DNA of 19,326 bases. It comes from an uncultured Sulfurovum sp. (GTDB lineage: Bacteria; Campylobacterota; Campylobacteria; Campylobacterales; Sulfurovaceae). The notes under the pieces were generated by a model, which was not told where the DNA came from, searched no databases, and saw only the letters and a program-made list of their open reading frames with translations. Below, one piece after another: positions 1 to 6,948 of the stretch (position 1 is its first letter; every line of letters begins with the position of its first letter). The stretch covers positions 1 through 19,326 of the forward strand of contig CAMZLC010000019.1 in assembly GCA_947311605.1 (NCBI GenBank), read 5' to 3'. The position numbers and the translations under genes are program-made.

Positions 1-1
1 A

Positions 2-118
2 GGCAAAGGCACTTTGCTGGAAGCAGATGACAAAGGTATCACAGTAGAGACAAAATCCGGCAAAGCCTCCTACGACTACGATCAGCTGGGTACGGTCAAA
101 ACCTATATAGAGTGGTGA
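2..118 (+). CDS. rimP: Ribosome maturation factor RimP, C-terminal fragment
   Basis: Only the last 38 codons are present; the frame is open from the window edge to TGA at 116-118. The fragment contains GKGTLLEADDKGITVETKSG and ends in KTYIEW. This matches the small SH3-like C-terminal domain of RimP, with its G-x-L-x-x-x-D-D-x-G-I-T pattern and a final hydrophobic strand. RimP helps mature the 30S subunit and usually lies in an infB-rbfA-rimP block, whose upstream genes would be outside the window. GC is balanced here, unlike the AT-rich DNA that starts directly after the stop. Identification rests on a short stretch and is good but not certain. Confidence 0.75.
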   Translation, partial: GKGTLLEADDKGITVETKSGKASYDYDQLGTVKTYIEW

Positions 119-129
119 TAGTTGTAAAT

Positions 130-158
130 TTGATAAGTATGAGAAGATATGGTATTAT
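130..158 (+). promoter_or_regulatory. Predicted sigma70-type promoter of the RM cassette
   Basis: TTGATA at 130-135 and TATTAT at 153-158 are separated by exactly 17 bases. Transcription would begin near 165, about 15 bases before the methyltransferase ATG. The ribosome binding site AAGGA lies in AAAAAGGAAAATT just before the ATG at 181. This suggests that the cassette brought its own promoter rather than relying on rimP read-through. Confidence 0.45.
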
Positions 159-180
159 TGTATAGCCAAAAAGGAAAATT

Positions 181-3108
181 ATGGATAGTATCTACAGGTT
201 ACTTAAATTTATTGTCGACGACAATAGAGTTGATGGACTAGTAGACTATGACTCAGATGTTCCGCTTCGGCTTCCTCAGCGTTTAAATCGTTCACTTAAA
301 AAGGTTAATCCCAGATCATTATTGATTGTAAACTATAAGCCAACCATTTTATTTTTTGATAAAAATGTAGATAGAGAAAAAGTATTTAAACAGTGTTGGA
401 ATTTTTCTGAAGCACCAATAATAATTATAGAGAATGATACGGATTTTGATATATATAATGGGTTTGATTATATTACAAAAGATGGTGAATTTTTACTAAA
501 AGAGATTGAAGATAGAAGTAAAATTAATTATATCTCAATAATTAGTGGTGAATACTTTGCTAAAACAAAAGATTTTTCAGCAAAAAATATTAACAAGGTA
601 GATAAAAAACTTTTAGAGAATATAAAGTATGCAAGAGATAAACTATTAAGCTTAAACCTTTCAAGTCATGTAGATATTGCCAACTCTCTGCTTGGTAGAG
701 TTATATTTATTAGATATTTAATAGATAGAGAAGTTTTATTAAAGTTTGAGGGTAACCACAAAGCATTAACTAATGATGAGTTTAAAAAGATTCTATCATC
801 AAAAGAGAGAACGTATAAGCTTTTTAGGTATTTAAAGTCTGATGATGGTTTTAATGGTGATTGGTTTCCGATAGAAGAGAGTGAATATGATTTAGTTAAT
901 GAAGACCACCTTGAAGTATTAAAACAACTAATAAGTGGCACAGATTTAAAAACAAAGCAAGGTTCACTTTTTGACATATATAACTTTTCTATTATACCTA
1001 TAGAGTTTATATCGAATGTTTATGAAAACTTTATTGGCGAAGAGAATAAAAAAAAAGATGGTGCATATTATACCCCTACATTTTTAGTAGATTATATACT
1101 CAAATATACAATTGATGACTATTTTAAAAACAATCCAAACGAATATAATTGTAAAGTGTTAGACCCTGCTTGTGGCAGTGGTATATTTTTGGTTGAAACA
1201 CTTAGGAAACTGATAACTCAATATGAAAAAGTTAATAAAAAACCAATTAAATCAGAAGAAATTGTTAAGCTTGTAAAAGCTAATATTTATGGGATTGATT
1301 ATAATAAAAATGCCCTTCAAATAAGTGTATTTTCTCTCTATTTGACTATGCTTGATTATCAGACACCAACGGATATAGAAAAGTTTAAATTTCCTTATCT
1401 TTTAGATAGTGAAAAAAATGAAGATGAACCAAACTTTTTTCATAATGATTTTTTTGATACTAAAGCAAAATTTAATACTATTTTAAAAGAGAAAAAATTA
1501 AATTTTATTATAGGTAATCCACCTTATGGAAGAAGTACTATTAATAAAAGCTCTTTTGCTGATAAATATATCAAATCAAATCAAATCAAAATTGGTAATA
1601 ATGATATTGTTCAACCATTTATAGTTAGAGTAAAAGATTTAGTTACTAAAAATAATCAAATAAGTTTTATCGTAACAAGCAAAGTTTTGTATAACTTGCA
1701 ATCAAAAGAGTTTAGAACAGAGCATTTTTTCAATCAATTTAAAGTAAATCATATTTTAGAACTTTCTTCTGTAAGAAAAGAGATTTTTGAAAATGCCGAT
1801 GTACCCGTATCTATACTTTTTTATGAATATTGTAAAGATAAGAAAGAAATTTTAGAAAATAGAATAAACTATATCTCTATGAAGCCTAGTCCATACTTTG
1901 AGAAGCTTAAAACTTTATTTATCTCAAAAAGTGATTTTAAAAGGGTTCAACAGTCAAAAATTTTAGAATATGATTACCTCTGGAAGATATTGATATATGG
2001 CTCTTATTTGGATTTTAATTTTATTAGGAGATTGAAAGAATATGAGAGTATTGAAAAAATAATAGATCAAGAGAATATAAACCAAGGGATTACAACTGGA
2101 GGGAAAGATAAAAACTCTGCCATTGAATATATAGGTATGCCGTATGTAAAATCAAACAATTTTGAAAATTTCATTATACATAAACCTAATACTTATTGGG
2201 AAAAAGAGTATGTTCACAGAAATAAATCTCATAATTTATTTCAAGCACCTGCATTACTTGTAACAAAAGGAATAAATACAAATATAGAGATTAAAACAGG
2301 AATTATTCATGAAGATTCTATATATACTGATTCAATTACATCATTAAAATCAAAAAACAATGATGAACTATATGGAATAATGGGATTTCTAAATTCAACT
2401 ATTTTTAAATATTATATTATGAATACTGCTTCATCAATAGGAGTTGAAAGAGAACAGATTCACAATCCTGAAAAATTTTCTTTACCATATATTCGTAATG
2501 ACAAAGTTATAAAAGTAACCAAAAAACTTGAAAAATATTCAAAAAATGATTTTGCTCAATATGATAAAGAGTTTGATAATTTAAAAAATAAATTAGATAA
2601 AGCAGTGCTAGAGACACTTGAATTATCCAAACAAGAAAAAGCATTAATAGACTATTCAACAAATATAATTATTCCTTGGGTTGTACAAAAAAAATATGAT
2701 ACAGCTTTCAAAAGCTTAGAATATAAAGATAAAATAATAGAAAAATATATTCAACTATTCATAGAGCATTACACAAAAATATATGCACAAATAGATAAAT
2801 ATTTTTCAGTAAAAGTACATTGGGATAAATATGCCATAGGTGTCTATTTTAAAGTTCTAGATAAAGAGCCAAAAGAGAAAATAGAGTGGATACAAGAACC
2901 TAATATTCAAAATTTTTTAAAAATATCAAGTGGGAAAACTTTAGAAAATTTATTTATTCAAAAAGATATAAAAGGTTTTGAGTCTGATGGTTTTTATGTA
3001 ATTAAACCAAATGAGTATAAAAATTGGCATGAAGCTATTGGGTATTTGGATTTTTATGAGTTTGAAAAAGCTATTTTAGGTACTGGTAGAAGAGGTAATA
3101 ATGTTTGA
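181..3108 (+). CDS. Eco57I-type adenine-N6 DNA methyltransferase with long N- and C-terminal extensions
   Basis: A 975-residue protein that should transfer a methyl group from S-adenosylmethionine to adenine N6 in a specific DNA site. Visible motifs run in the gamma-class order: GAYYTP (motif X, residues 294-299), DPACGSGIF (SAM binding motif I, 328-336), and NPPYG preceded by NFIIG (catalytic motif IV, 441-450). A target recognition region probably lies at about 625-775 and includes a GFLNSTIFKYYI stretch. Residues 1-130 form a mixed alpha/beta N-terminal domain (LLIVNYKPTILFFD, then IYNGF) that I do not recognise. The last 200 residues end in a conserved-looking IKPNEYKNWHEAIGYLDF segment. 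No nuclease motif is evident in this chain; the nuclease seems to be the next gene, which overlaps by 8 bases. The gene is strongly AT-rich, consistent with transfer. It could be a type II modification subunit or part of an unclassified defence pair. Confidence 0.85.
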   Translation: MDSIYRLLKFIVDDNRVDGLVDYDSDVPLRLPQRLNRSLKKVNPRSLLIVNYKPTILFFDKNVDREKVFKQCWNFSEAPIIIIENDTDFDIYNGFDYITKDGEFLLKEIEDRSKINYISIISGEYFAKTKDFSAKNINKVDKKLLENIKYARDKLLSLNLSSHVDIANSLLGRVIFIRYLIDREVLLKFEGNHKALTNDEFKKILSSKERTYKLFRYLKSDDGFNGDWFPIEESEYDLVNEDHLEVLKQLISGTDLKTKQGSLFDIYNFSIIPIEFISNVYENFIGEENKKKDGAYYTPTFLVDYILKYTIDDYFKNNPNEYNCKVLDPACGSGIFLVETLRKLITQYEKVNKKPIKSEEIVKLVKANIYGIDYNKNALQISVFSLYLTMLDYQTPTDIEKFKFPYLLDSEKNEDEPNFFHNDFFDTKAKFNTILKEKKLNFIIGNPPYGRSTINKSSFADKYIKSNQIKIGNNDIVQPFIVRVKDLVTKNNQISFIVTSKVLYNLQSKEFRTEHFFNQFKVNHILELSSVRKEIFENADVPVSILFYEYCKDKKEILENRINYISMKPSPYFEKLKTLFISKSDFKRVQQSKILEYDYLWKILIYGSYLDFNFIRRLKEYESIEKIIDQENINQGITTGGKDKNSAIEYIGMPYVKSNNFENFIIHKPNTYWEKEYVHRNKSHNLFQAPALLVTKGINTNIEIKTGIIHEDSIYTDSITSLKSKNNDELYGIMGFLNSTIFKYYIMNTASSIGVEREQIHNPEKFSLPYIRNDKVIKVTKKLEKYSKNDFAQYDKEFDNLKNKLDKAVLETLELSKQEKALIDYSTNIIIPWVVQKKYDTAFKSLEYKDKIIEKYIQLFIEHYTKIYAQIDKYFSVKVHWDKYAIGVYFKVLDKEPKEKIEWIQEPNIQNFLKISSGKTLENLFIQKDIKGFESDGFYVIKPNEYKNWHEAIGYLDFYEFEKAILGTGRRGNNV

Positions 3109-3739
3109 ATCTAATTTAGAAGATCAAGCTAGTAGCCTATTTAAATCCATAGCAATAGAAGATTATAATAGTAGATTAAAAGCTTTACTGATAGAAATAT
3201 ATTCCCTATACGAACAGATGATAGATGATAAAATAGTTGTTCCTAAGCATGAAGATAAAATAACAGAAATTTTGGTTGATGACTACTTGGTAAAATTAGT
3301 TGATTACAGTTTTAAACGAGAGAAAAAAAATAATCGTGGTCTTATTGATATTTATATCATAGAAGATTTTTCAGAAGCAAAGCCTGAATTTTTGATTGAA
3401 TGTAAAGTTTTAAACAGTAAAAATCTTAGAGGAGAAAAAGGTAAAAATGCAGAATATATCAAAAATGGTATTTATAGATTTTTAAGTGAACAATATTTTT
3501 CATATAATAATTTATACACTAATGCAATGATAGGTTATATTGTTGATGAATTAGATATGGAAGAAAATATAGATAATCTAAATTTTGTTTCAAACAATAC
3601 AATAGGAAAGCTAGTAAATATTATACAAGAAATAACTATAGAGGAGTCGAATATTTATAAATCTATCTATAGAACGATTCAAGATAAAAATTTTATACTA
3701 TATCATTTGATGATGGATTTTTCAAGAAATGTTAGATGA
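3101..3739 (+). CDS. PD-(D/E)XK family nuclease, probable restriction subunit
   Basis: A 212-residue soluble protein with no signal peptide. The segment NNRGLIDIYIIEDF (residues 77-90) followed by FLIECK (97-102) gives the PD-(D/E)XK active-site pattern: Asp83, then Glu100-x-Lys102 on the next strand. An acidic residue around Glu51 or Glu57 in the preceding helix may complete the site. This metal-dependent fold is common in restriction endonucleases. The start ATG overlaps the methyltransferase stop by 8 bases and is preceded by GAAGAGG at a suitable distance, so the two are almost surely co-translated. Its end overlaps the ribD start by 11 bases. I infer that it cleaves DNA left unmodified by the neighbouring methyltransferase. 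The specific family and recognition site cannot be read from the sequence. Confidence 0.7.
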   Translation: MFESNLEDQASSLFKSIAIEDYNSRLKALLIEIYSLYEQMIDDKIVVPKHEDKITEILVDDYLVKLVDYSFKREKKNNRGLIDIYIIEDFSEAKPEFLIECKVLNSKNLRGEKGKNAEYIKNGIYRFLSEQYFSYNNLYTNAMIGYIVDELDMEENIDNLNFVSNNTIGKLVNIIQEITIEESNIYKSIYRTIQDKNFILYHLMMDFSRNVR

Positions 3740-4742
3740 TGAATTCTATATGCAACTAGCCCTCAATGAAGCGTGGAAGCATCAGCTCCTGACCTACCCA
3801 AATCCTGCTGTTGGTGCGGTGGTGGTGTGTGATGGCAGGCTACTTGCCATTGAGGCACATCAAAAAGCAGGTACTTCGCATGCTGAGGTGTTGGCTTTGG
3901 TGGGGGCTTATGGGGCGATGCAGGGGTCAAAAATAGATTTTGATCCTACGGATGCGCTATTGGCACATGAATTTTTACTTTCTTTGCCTGATGGGTTTTT
4001 TGGTGAGTGTGAGATATATATAACGCTGGAGCCTTGCTCTCATGAGGGCAAGACGCCGTCCTGTGCAAACCTGCTTCAAACGCTTGGACTCAAACGGGTG
4101 GTCATAGGTATAAATGATCCCATCAAAGGGCATGATGGTGGTGTAGATATCCTAAGACAAAGTATAGATGATTCTAGGATCAAGGTGGGTGTGCTGCAAG
4201 AGGAGTGCAAGGTACTTATAGAGCCCTTTTTGATCTGGCAGGAGAGGGCATTTGTTTTGTTTAAATTGGCTCAGACTGCCAATGGCCGAATAGGGGGAGG
4301 CTATCTGAGTTGTGATGCCTCCCTGCGGCATGTGCACCGACTCAGAGAAGCCTGCGATACACTGCTGATAGGGGGCAATACCGTACGCACAGACAGACCC
4401 GCGCTGGACTGTCGTTTCACGGGTGGTCGCGCACCTGATGTGATGATCTACAGCAGAGAGAAGGAGCTGGACAGGGAGATCCCACTGTTCCATGTCCGGG
4501 AGCGTGAAGTGATCATAGGGGATGACCTCTCGCTACTGGAGCAGCCCTCATTTATACTGGCAGAAGGGGGCGAAGGTTTGCTCAATGCACTCAAAGAAAA
4601 GATCGATTGGATACTTCTCTATCAGACACCTAAGCTAAGTACCCATGATTTATCTTATAATACGACCATGAATTTAGCATTTTTACACCAGAGAAGTATC
4701 GGTGTAGACCTCATGATATGGAGCAAAAAAATTGGGCATTGA
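3729..4742 (+). CDS. ribD: Bifunctional riboflavin biosynthesis deaminase/reductase RibD
   Basis: A 337-residue enzyme carrying out two consecutive early steps of riboflavin synthesis: deamination of the pyrimidine intermediate, then NADPH-dependent reduction of its ribosyl side chain. The deaminase domain (about 1-150) opens with YPNPAVGAVV and has HAE (51-53) and PCSHEGKTPSC (102-112), supplying the zinc-binding His51, Cys103 and Cys112 and catalytic Glu53. An extra loop (about 66-95) precedes the second motif. The reductase domain follows from about 175, with LAQTANGRI and GGNTVRTDRPAL. The ATG at 3729 lies inside the nuclease gene and has only weak Shine-Dalgarno character, so ribD translation may depend on coupling to the foreign gene. 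The AT-rich composition ends almost exactly here. The stop overlaps the ubiE start by 11 bases. Confidence 0.93.
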   Translation: MLDDEFYMQLALNEAWKHQLLTYPNPAVGAVVVCDGRLLAIEAHQKAGTSHAEVLALVGAYGAMQGSKIDFDPTDALLAHEFLLSLPDGFFGECEIYITLEPCSHEGKTPSCANLLQTLGLKRVVIGINDPIKGHDGGVDILRQSIDDSRIKVGVLQEECKVLIEPFLIWQERAFVLFKLAQTANGRIGGGYLSCDASLRHVHRLREACDTLLIGGNTVRTDRPALDCRFTGGRAPDVMIYSREKELDREIPLFHVREREVIIGDDLSLLEQPSFILAEGGEGLLNALKEKIDWILLYQTPKLSTHDLSYNTTMNLAFLHQRSIGVDLMIWSKKIGH

Positions 4743-5469
4743 AACACTCGAAGACAAGCAGGAGAAGCAGGACAAGATCGTAGGGATGTTTGATGATATC
4801 GCATCCACCTACGACAAGGCAAACAGGGTGCTCAGCATGGGGATCGACATCCAGTGGCGCAAAAAGGGCTGCGACAAGGCCTTTGAGATACTGGGCAAAA
4901 AAAGTCTGGGGCAGATCACGGATGTGGCGACAGGCACGGGTGACCTGCTGATCTACTGGAGAGAGCAGGCAGCCAAGAGCGGCGTGACCATCGAGAAATA
5001 TGTCGGAGTGGATCCCTCGGTGGGGATGCTCAAGGTCGCCAAAGAGAAGGTGGATTTCGCAGACTTTATCGTAGGAAAAGCCCAGGCACTTCCCGTGATC
5101 AACGAAAGCAGCGATGTGATCTCGATCAGCTACGGCATACGCAATGTCGTAGACAGGGTGGAGGCATTACAAGAGTTCAGCCGTGCATTGAAACCGGGCG
5201 GACTGGTCGTCATCTTGGAGTTTACCAAGCAAGAGCGCAGCGGTATGATAGACAAAATAGTGGATTTCGGTATGAAAAACATCCTGCCGCGCTTAGGTGG
5301 ATTTATCTCCAAAAACTATGAGGCCTACAGATACCTACCGGACTCCATAGAGGAGTTTCTCACCACAGAGATGCTCTCCAGAGAGCTTGAGGAGGCGGGA
5401 TTTGAGATGAAATATACCAAATCTTTCTCTATGGGTATAAGTACGCTTTTGGTGGCACAGAAGCGTTAA
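4732..5469 (+). CDS. ubiE: Demethylmenaquinone methyltransferase (UbiE/MenG)
   Basis: A 245-residue class I SAM-dependent methyltransferase that performs the C-methylation of demethylmenaquinone; Campylobacterota use menaquinone as respiratory quinone. Visible features are FDDIASTYDKANRVLSMG near the N-terminus (20-37), DVATGTGDLL (SAM motif I, 64-73), GVDPSVGML (92-100), ISYGIRNV (132-139) and ALKPGGLVVILEF (152-164). These are diagnostic for the UbiE/COQ5 family. I chose the TTG at 4732 because GGAG at 4720-4723 sits 8 bases upstream; this start overlaps the end of ribD by 11 bases. It is followed by a palindromic intergenic repeat instead of a clear terminator. Confidence 0.93.
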   Translation: MGIETLEDKQEKQDKIVGMFDDIASTYDKANRVLSMGIDIQWRKKGCDKAFEILGKKSLGQITDVATGTGDLLIYWREQAAKSGVTIEKYVGVDPSVGMLKVAKEKVDFADFIVGKAQALPVINESSDVISISYGIRNVVDRVEALQEFSRALKPGGLVVILEFTKQERSGMIDKIVDFGMKNILPRLGGFISKNYEAYRYLPDSIEEFLTTEMLSRELEEAGFEMKYTKSFSMGISTLLVAQKR

Positions 5470-5470
5470 T

Positions 5471-5597
5471 GAAGAGTGAAGAATGAAAAGTGAAAAGTGT
5501 ATGTATGCTTTTCTTCGAAAAGCTTCTCTTTTGATTATGGCAAAGCATAGGCTTTACATACAAAAATTCTTCATTCTTCATTCTTCATTCTTCACTC
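5471..5597. repeat. Palindromic intergenic element (MITE- or REP-like)
   Basis: Nearly the whole ubiE-xseA gap is one imperfect palindrome. The outer arms are GAGTGAAGAATGAA (5474-5487) and its exact complement TTCATTCTTCACTC (5584-5597). An inner pair GTATGTA/TACATAC and an internal hairpin GCTTTTCTTCGAAAAGC (5507-5523) fill the centre. The right arm is expanded by four 7-bp repeats. No transposase is encoded. A small non-autonomous repeat is a likely explanation, since related heptad-rich palindromes tend to recur between genes, but copies elsewhere cannot be seen from this window. Confidence 0.6.
5566..5593. repeat. Perfect 7-bp tandem repeat, four copies of ATTCTTC
   Basis: Four uninterrupted copies of ATTCTTC end 11 bases before the xseA Shine-Dalgarno sequence. 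Repeats of this unit length are prone to copy-number change by slippage. They lie in the 5' region of xseA and inside the larger palindrome. Confidence 0.9.
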
Positions 5598-5625
5598 CAT
5601 ATCCAAGGAGTTATCCTTGGATATG
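5598..5625 (+). promoter_or_regulatory. Perfect hairpin sequestering the xseA ribosome binding site and start
   Basis: CATATCCAAGGA (5598-5609) pairs perfectly over 12 bases with TCCTTGGATATG (5614-5625) around the loop GTTA. The 5' arm and loop contain the Shine-Dalgarno AAGGAG (5605-5610). The 3' arm contains both candidate starts, TTG 5617 and ATG 5623. No T-tract follows, so it is not an intrinsic terminator. The structure as drawn would block ribosome access to xseA mRNA. Confidence 0.65.
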
Positions 5626-6873
5626 ATGACCGTCACCTCGCTCAACACCAAGATCAAATCTCTCCTGGAAGCTACCTTTATGCATATCATGGTCGAGGGG
5701 GAGGTCGCGCAGGTGACCTATGCTTCCAGCGGCCATCTCTATTTCACACTCAAGGATGACCGAAGTGCCCTCAAGTGTGTGATGTGGAAGTCCTCGGCCG
5801 CCAAACTCAAGTTTGCATTGACCAAAGGCGAGCATGTTGTTATCGAAGGCTCTATAGGCGTCTATACTCCCAGAGGGGAGTATCAGTGTATCACAACCCA
5901 TGTCGAACCTTACGGGCAGGGGGCTTTGGCAGTGGCTTTTGAGCAATTGAAGACCAAGCTTAAGACCAAAGGCTACTTTGATGCCCACAACAAGAAAGAG
6001 CTCCCCAGATATCCTAGCAAGCTCGTGCTTGTCACTGCAGTAGGCTCTGCGGCACTGCAGGATATGCTGAAGGTCGCACAAAAACGCTGGAGCGCTGTCG
6101 AGATCACCGTGATAGATGTCTTGGTGCAGGGAGAGAGAGCAGCAGGAGAGATCGCCGGAGCGATCGCTTATGCAGATGGATTGGGAGTGGATATGATCGT
6201 GATAGGGCGAGGCGGCGGTTCGGCAGAGGATCTCTGGGCATTCAATGAGGAGAGTGTAGCAGATGCTATTTATGCTGCGACTACTCCTGTCATCTCTGCA
6301 GTGGGGCATGAGGTGGATACACTGATCTCTGATTTTGTTGCCGACCTCAGGGCGCCAACCCCCAGTGCGGCGATGGAGATGATCTTGCCCGATGGCAATG
6401 AGCTATGTTATATGCTGGACGAGAGAAGCACGCAGTTTGACCGAAGAATGGCACAGGTACTTTCTCAAAAATCTCAGCAGATACAGGGCCTTCATGCGGA
6501 ACTTTCCCGCTTTTCACTCAGCAACCGACTGGAGGCACTGCAGAGGCAATTTGTAGGGTTGGCATCTGATTTTGGACAGACGATGCAGTATAGGGTGGCT
6601 CAGTTTTCTGCGATGCCTCTGCCGCTCTCTGCCAGACTGGATGACACGATGAGGCTCATCCTGAGAAAGGCATCTCAAGAGCTGGAGAGCACACACTCCC
6701 GATTTTCCCTTGCCAATCCACAGAAGCAAAGCAGGGAGGCCTGGGCTCAGCTGAACAGGGGCGGAAGAAAAATCGCTTTGGATGAGATAGAGACGGGGGA
6801 GGTGTTTGATCTAGTCACGGACAGGATCAAGGCACATGTGAAAATGTTGGAGAAAAAAGCGATAAGGGGGTGA
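5617..6873 (+). CDS. xseA: Exodeoxyribonuclease VII large subunit
   Basis: A 418-residue catalytic and DNA-binding subunit of exonuclease VII, which degrades single-stranded DNA from both ends together with XseB. An N-terminal OB-fold domain (about 5-105) includes SSGHLYFTLKD. The catalytic domain has GRGGGSAEDLWAFNEE (197-211) and SAVGHEVDTLISDF followed by VADLRAPTPSAA (227-252), both hallmark motifs. The C-terminal third is helical and coiled-coil-like; it is shorter than in E. coli XseA. TTG at 5617 has the best spacing (6 bases) from AAGGAG; ATG at 5623 or 5626 is also possible, giving 416 or 415 residues. The ribosome binding site and start lie in a hairpin. The small subunit gene xseB is not in the window. 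Confidence 0.93.
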   Translation: MDMMTVTSLNTKIKSLLEATFMHIMVEGEVAQVTYASSGHLYFTLKDDRSALKCVMWKSSAAKLKFALTKGEHVVIEGSIGVYTPRGEYQCITTHVEPYGQGALAVAFEQLKTKLKTKGYFDAHNKKELPRYPSKLVLVTAVGSAALQDMLKVAQKRWSAVEITVIDVLVQGERAAGEIAGAIAYADGLGVDMIVIGRGGGSAEDLWAFNEESVADAIYAATTPVISAVGHEVDTLISDFVADLRAPTPSAAMEMILPDGNELCYMLDERSTQFDRRMAQVLSQKSQQIQGLHAELSRFSLSNRLEALQRQFVGLASDFGQTMQYRVAQFSAMPLPLSARLDDTMRLILRKASQELESTHSRFSLANPQKQSREAWAQLNRGGRKIALDEIETGEVFDLVTDRIKAHVKMLEKKAIRG

Positions 6874-6902
6874 CCGGGCTGCGCCGTCTAAGGCGCTCCC
6901 GG
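6874..6902. terminator. GC-rich hairpin between convergent xseA and groEL
   Basis: CCGGG (6874-6878) pairs with CCCGG (6898-6902) and GCGCC (6881-6885) with GGCGC (6892-6896), around loop GTCTAA. It starts at the first base after the xseA stop. Neither strand has a following run of Ts, so it is not a textbook intrinsic terminator. It could protect 3' ends or act with Rho. Confidence 0.4.
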
Positions 6903-6931
6903 GAAGTGAAAAGCGTACGCGGTCGGAATCT

Positions 6932-6948
6932 GTAGGCTTTGTGCCTAC
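6932..6948 (-). terminator. Small hairpin at the groEL stop
   Basis: GTAGGC (6932-6937) and GCCTAC (6943-6948) form a 6-bp stem with a 5-base loop. On the minus strand the first arm overlaps the groEL TAG stop. The T-tract is missing, so terminator function is only a guess. Confidence 0.3.

Larger units (their letters stand above)
119..3739 (+). other. AT-rich acquired restriction-modification cassette
   Basis: Base composition drops sharply between the rimP stop and the ribD start. For example the 60 bases from 2581 are 25% GC, while the 60 bases from 4981 are 60% GC. Codon use changes accordingly, with A/T-ending codons and AAA, ATA and TTA dominant. The stretch holds exactly two genes, a DNA methyltransferase and a nuclease, plus their own promoter. 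No transposase, integrase, tRNA gene or obvious flanking direct repeat is visible, so the mode of entry is unknown. I infer insertion between two core genes that were formerly adjacent or nearly so. Confidence 0.75.

Noticed and set aside
119..3739. Insertion sequence or integrative element carrying the RM genes
   Set aside because: No transposase, integrase, terminal inverted repeats, tRNA-based attachment site or target duplication is visible at the edges.
5483..5626. A 47-codon plus-strand ORF through the palindrome, its stop overlapping the xseA ATG
   Set aside because: It runs through the 7-bp repeats and inverted arms, so its protein sequence is dictated by the repeat. The ribosome binding site is poor. 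The overlap with xseA is suggestive of coupling, but conservation would be needed.
5611..6309. A 232-codon minus-strand frame opposite xseA
   Set aside because: The plus strand encodes clear exonuclease VII motifs in this interval; the antisense frame is compositionally odd (many Cys and His) and without motif.
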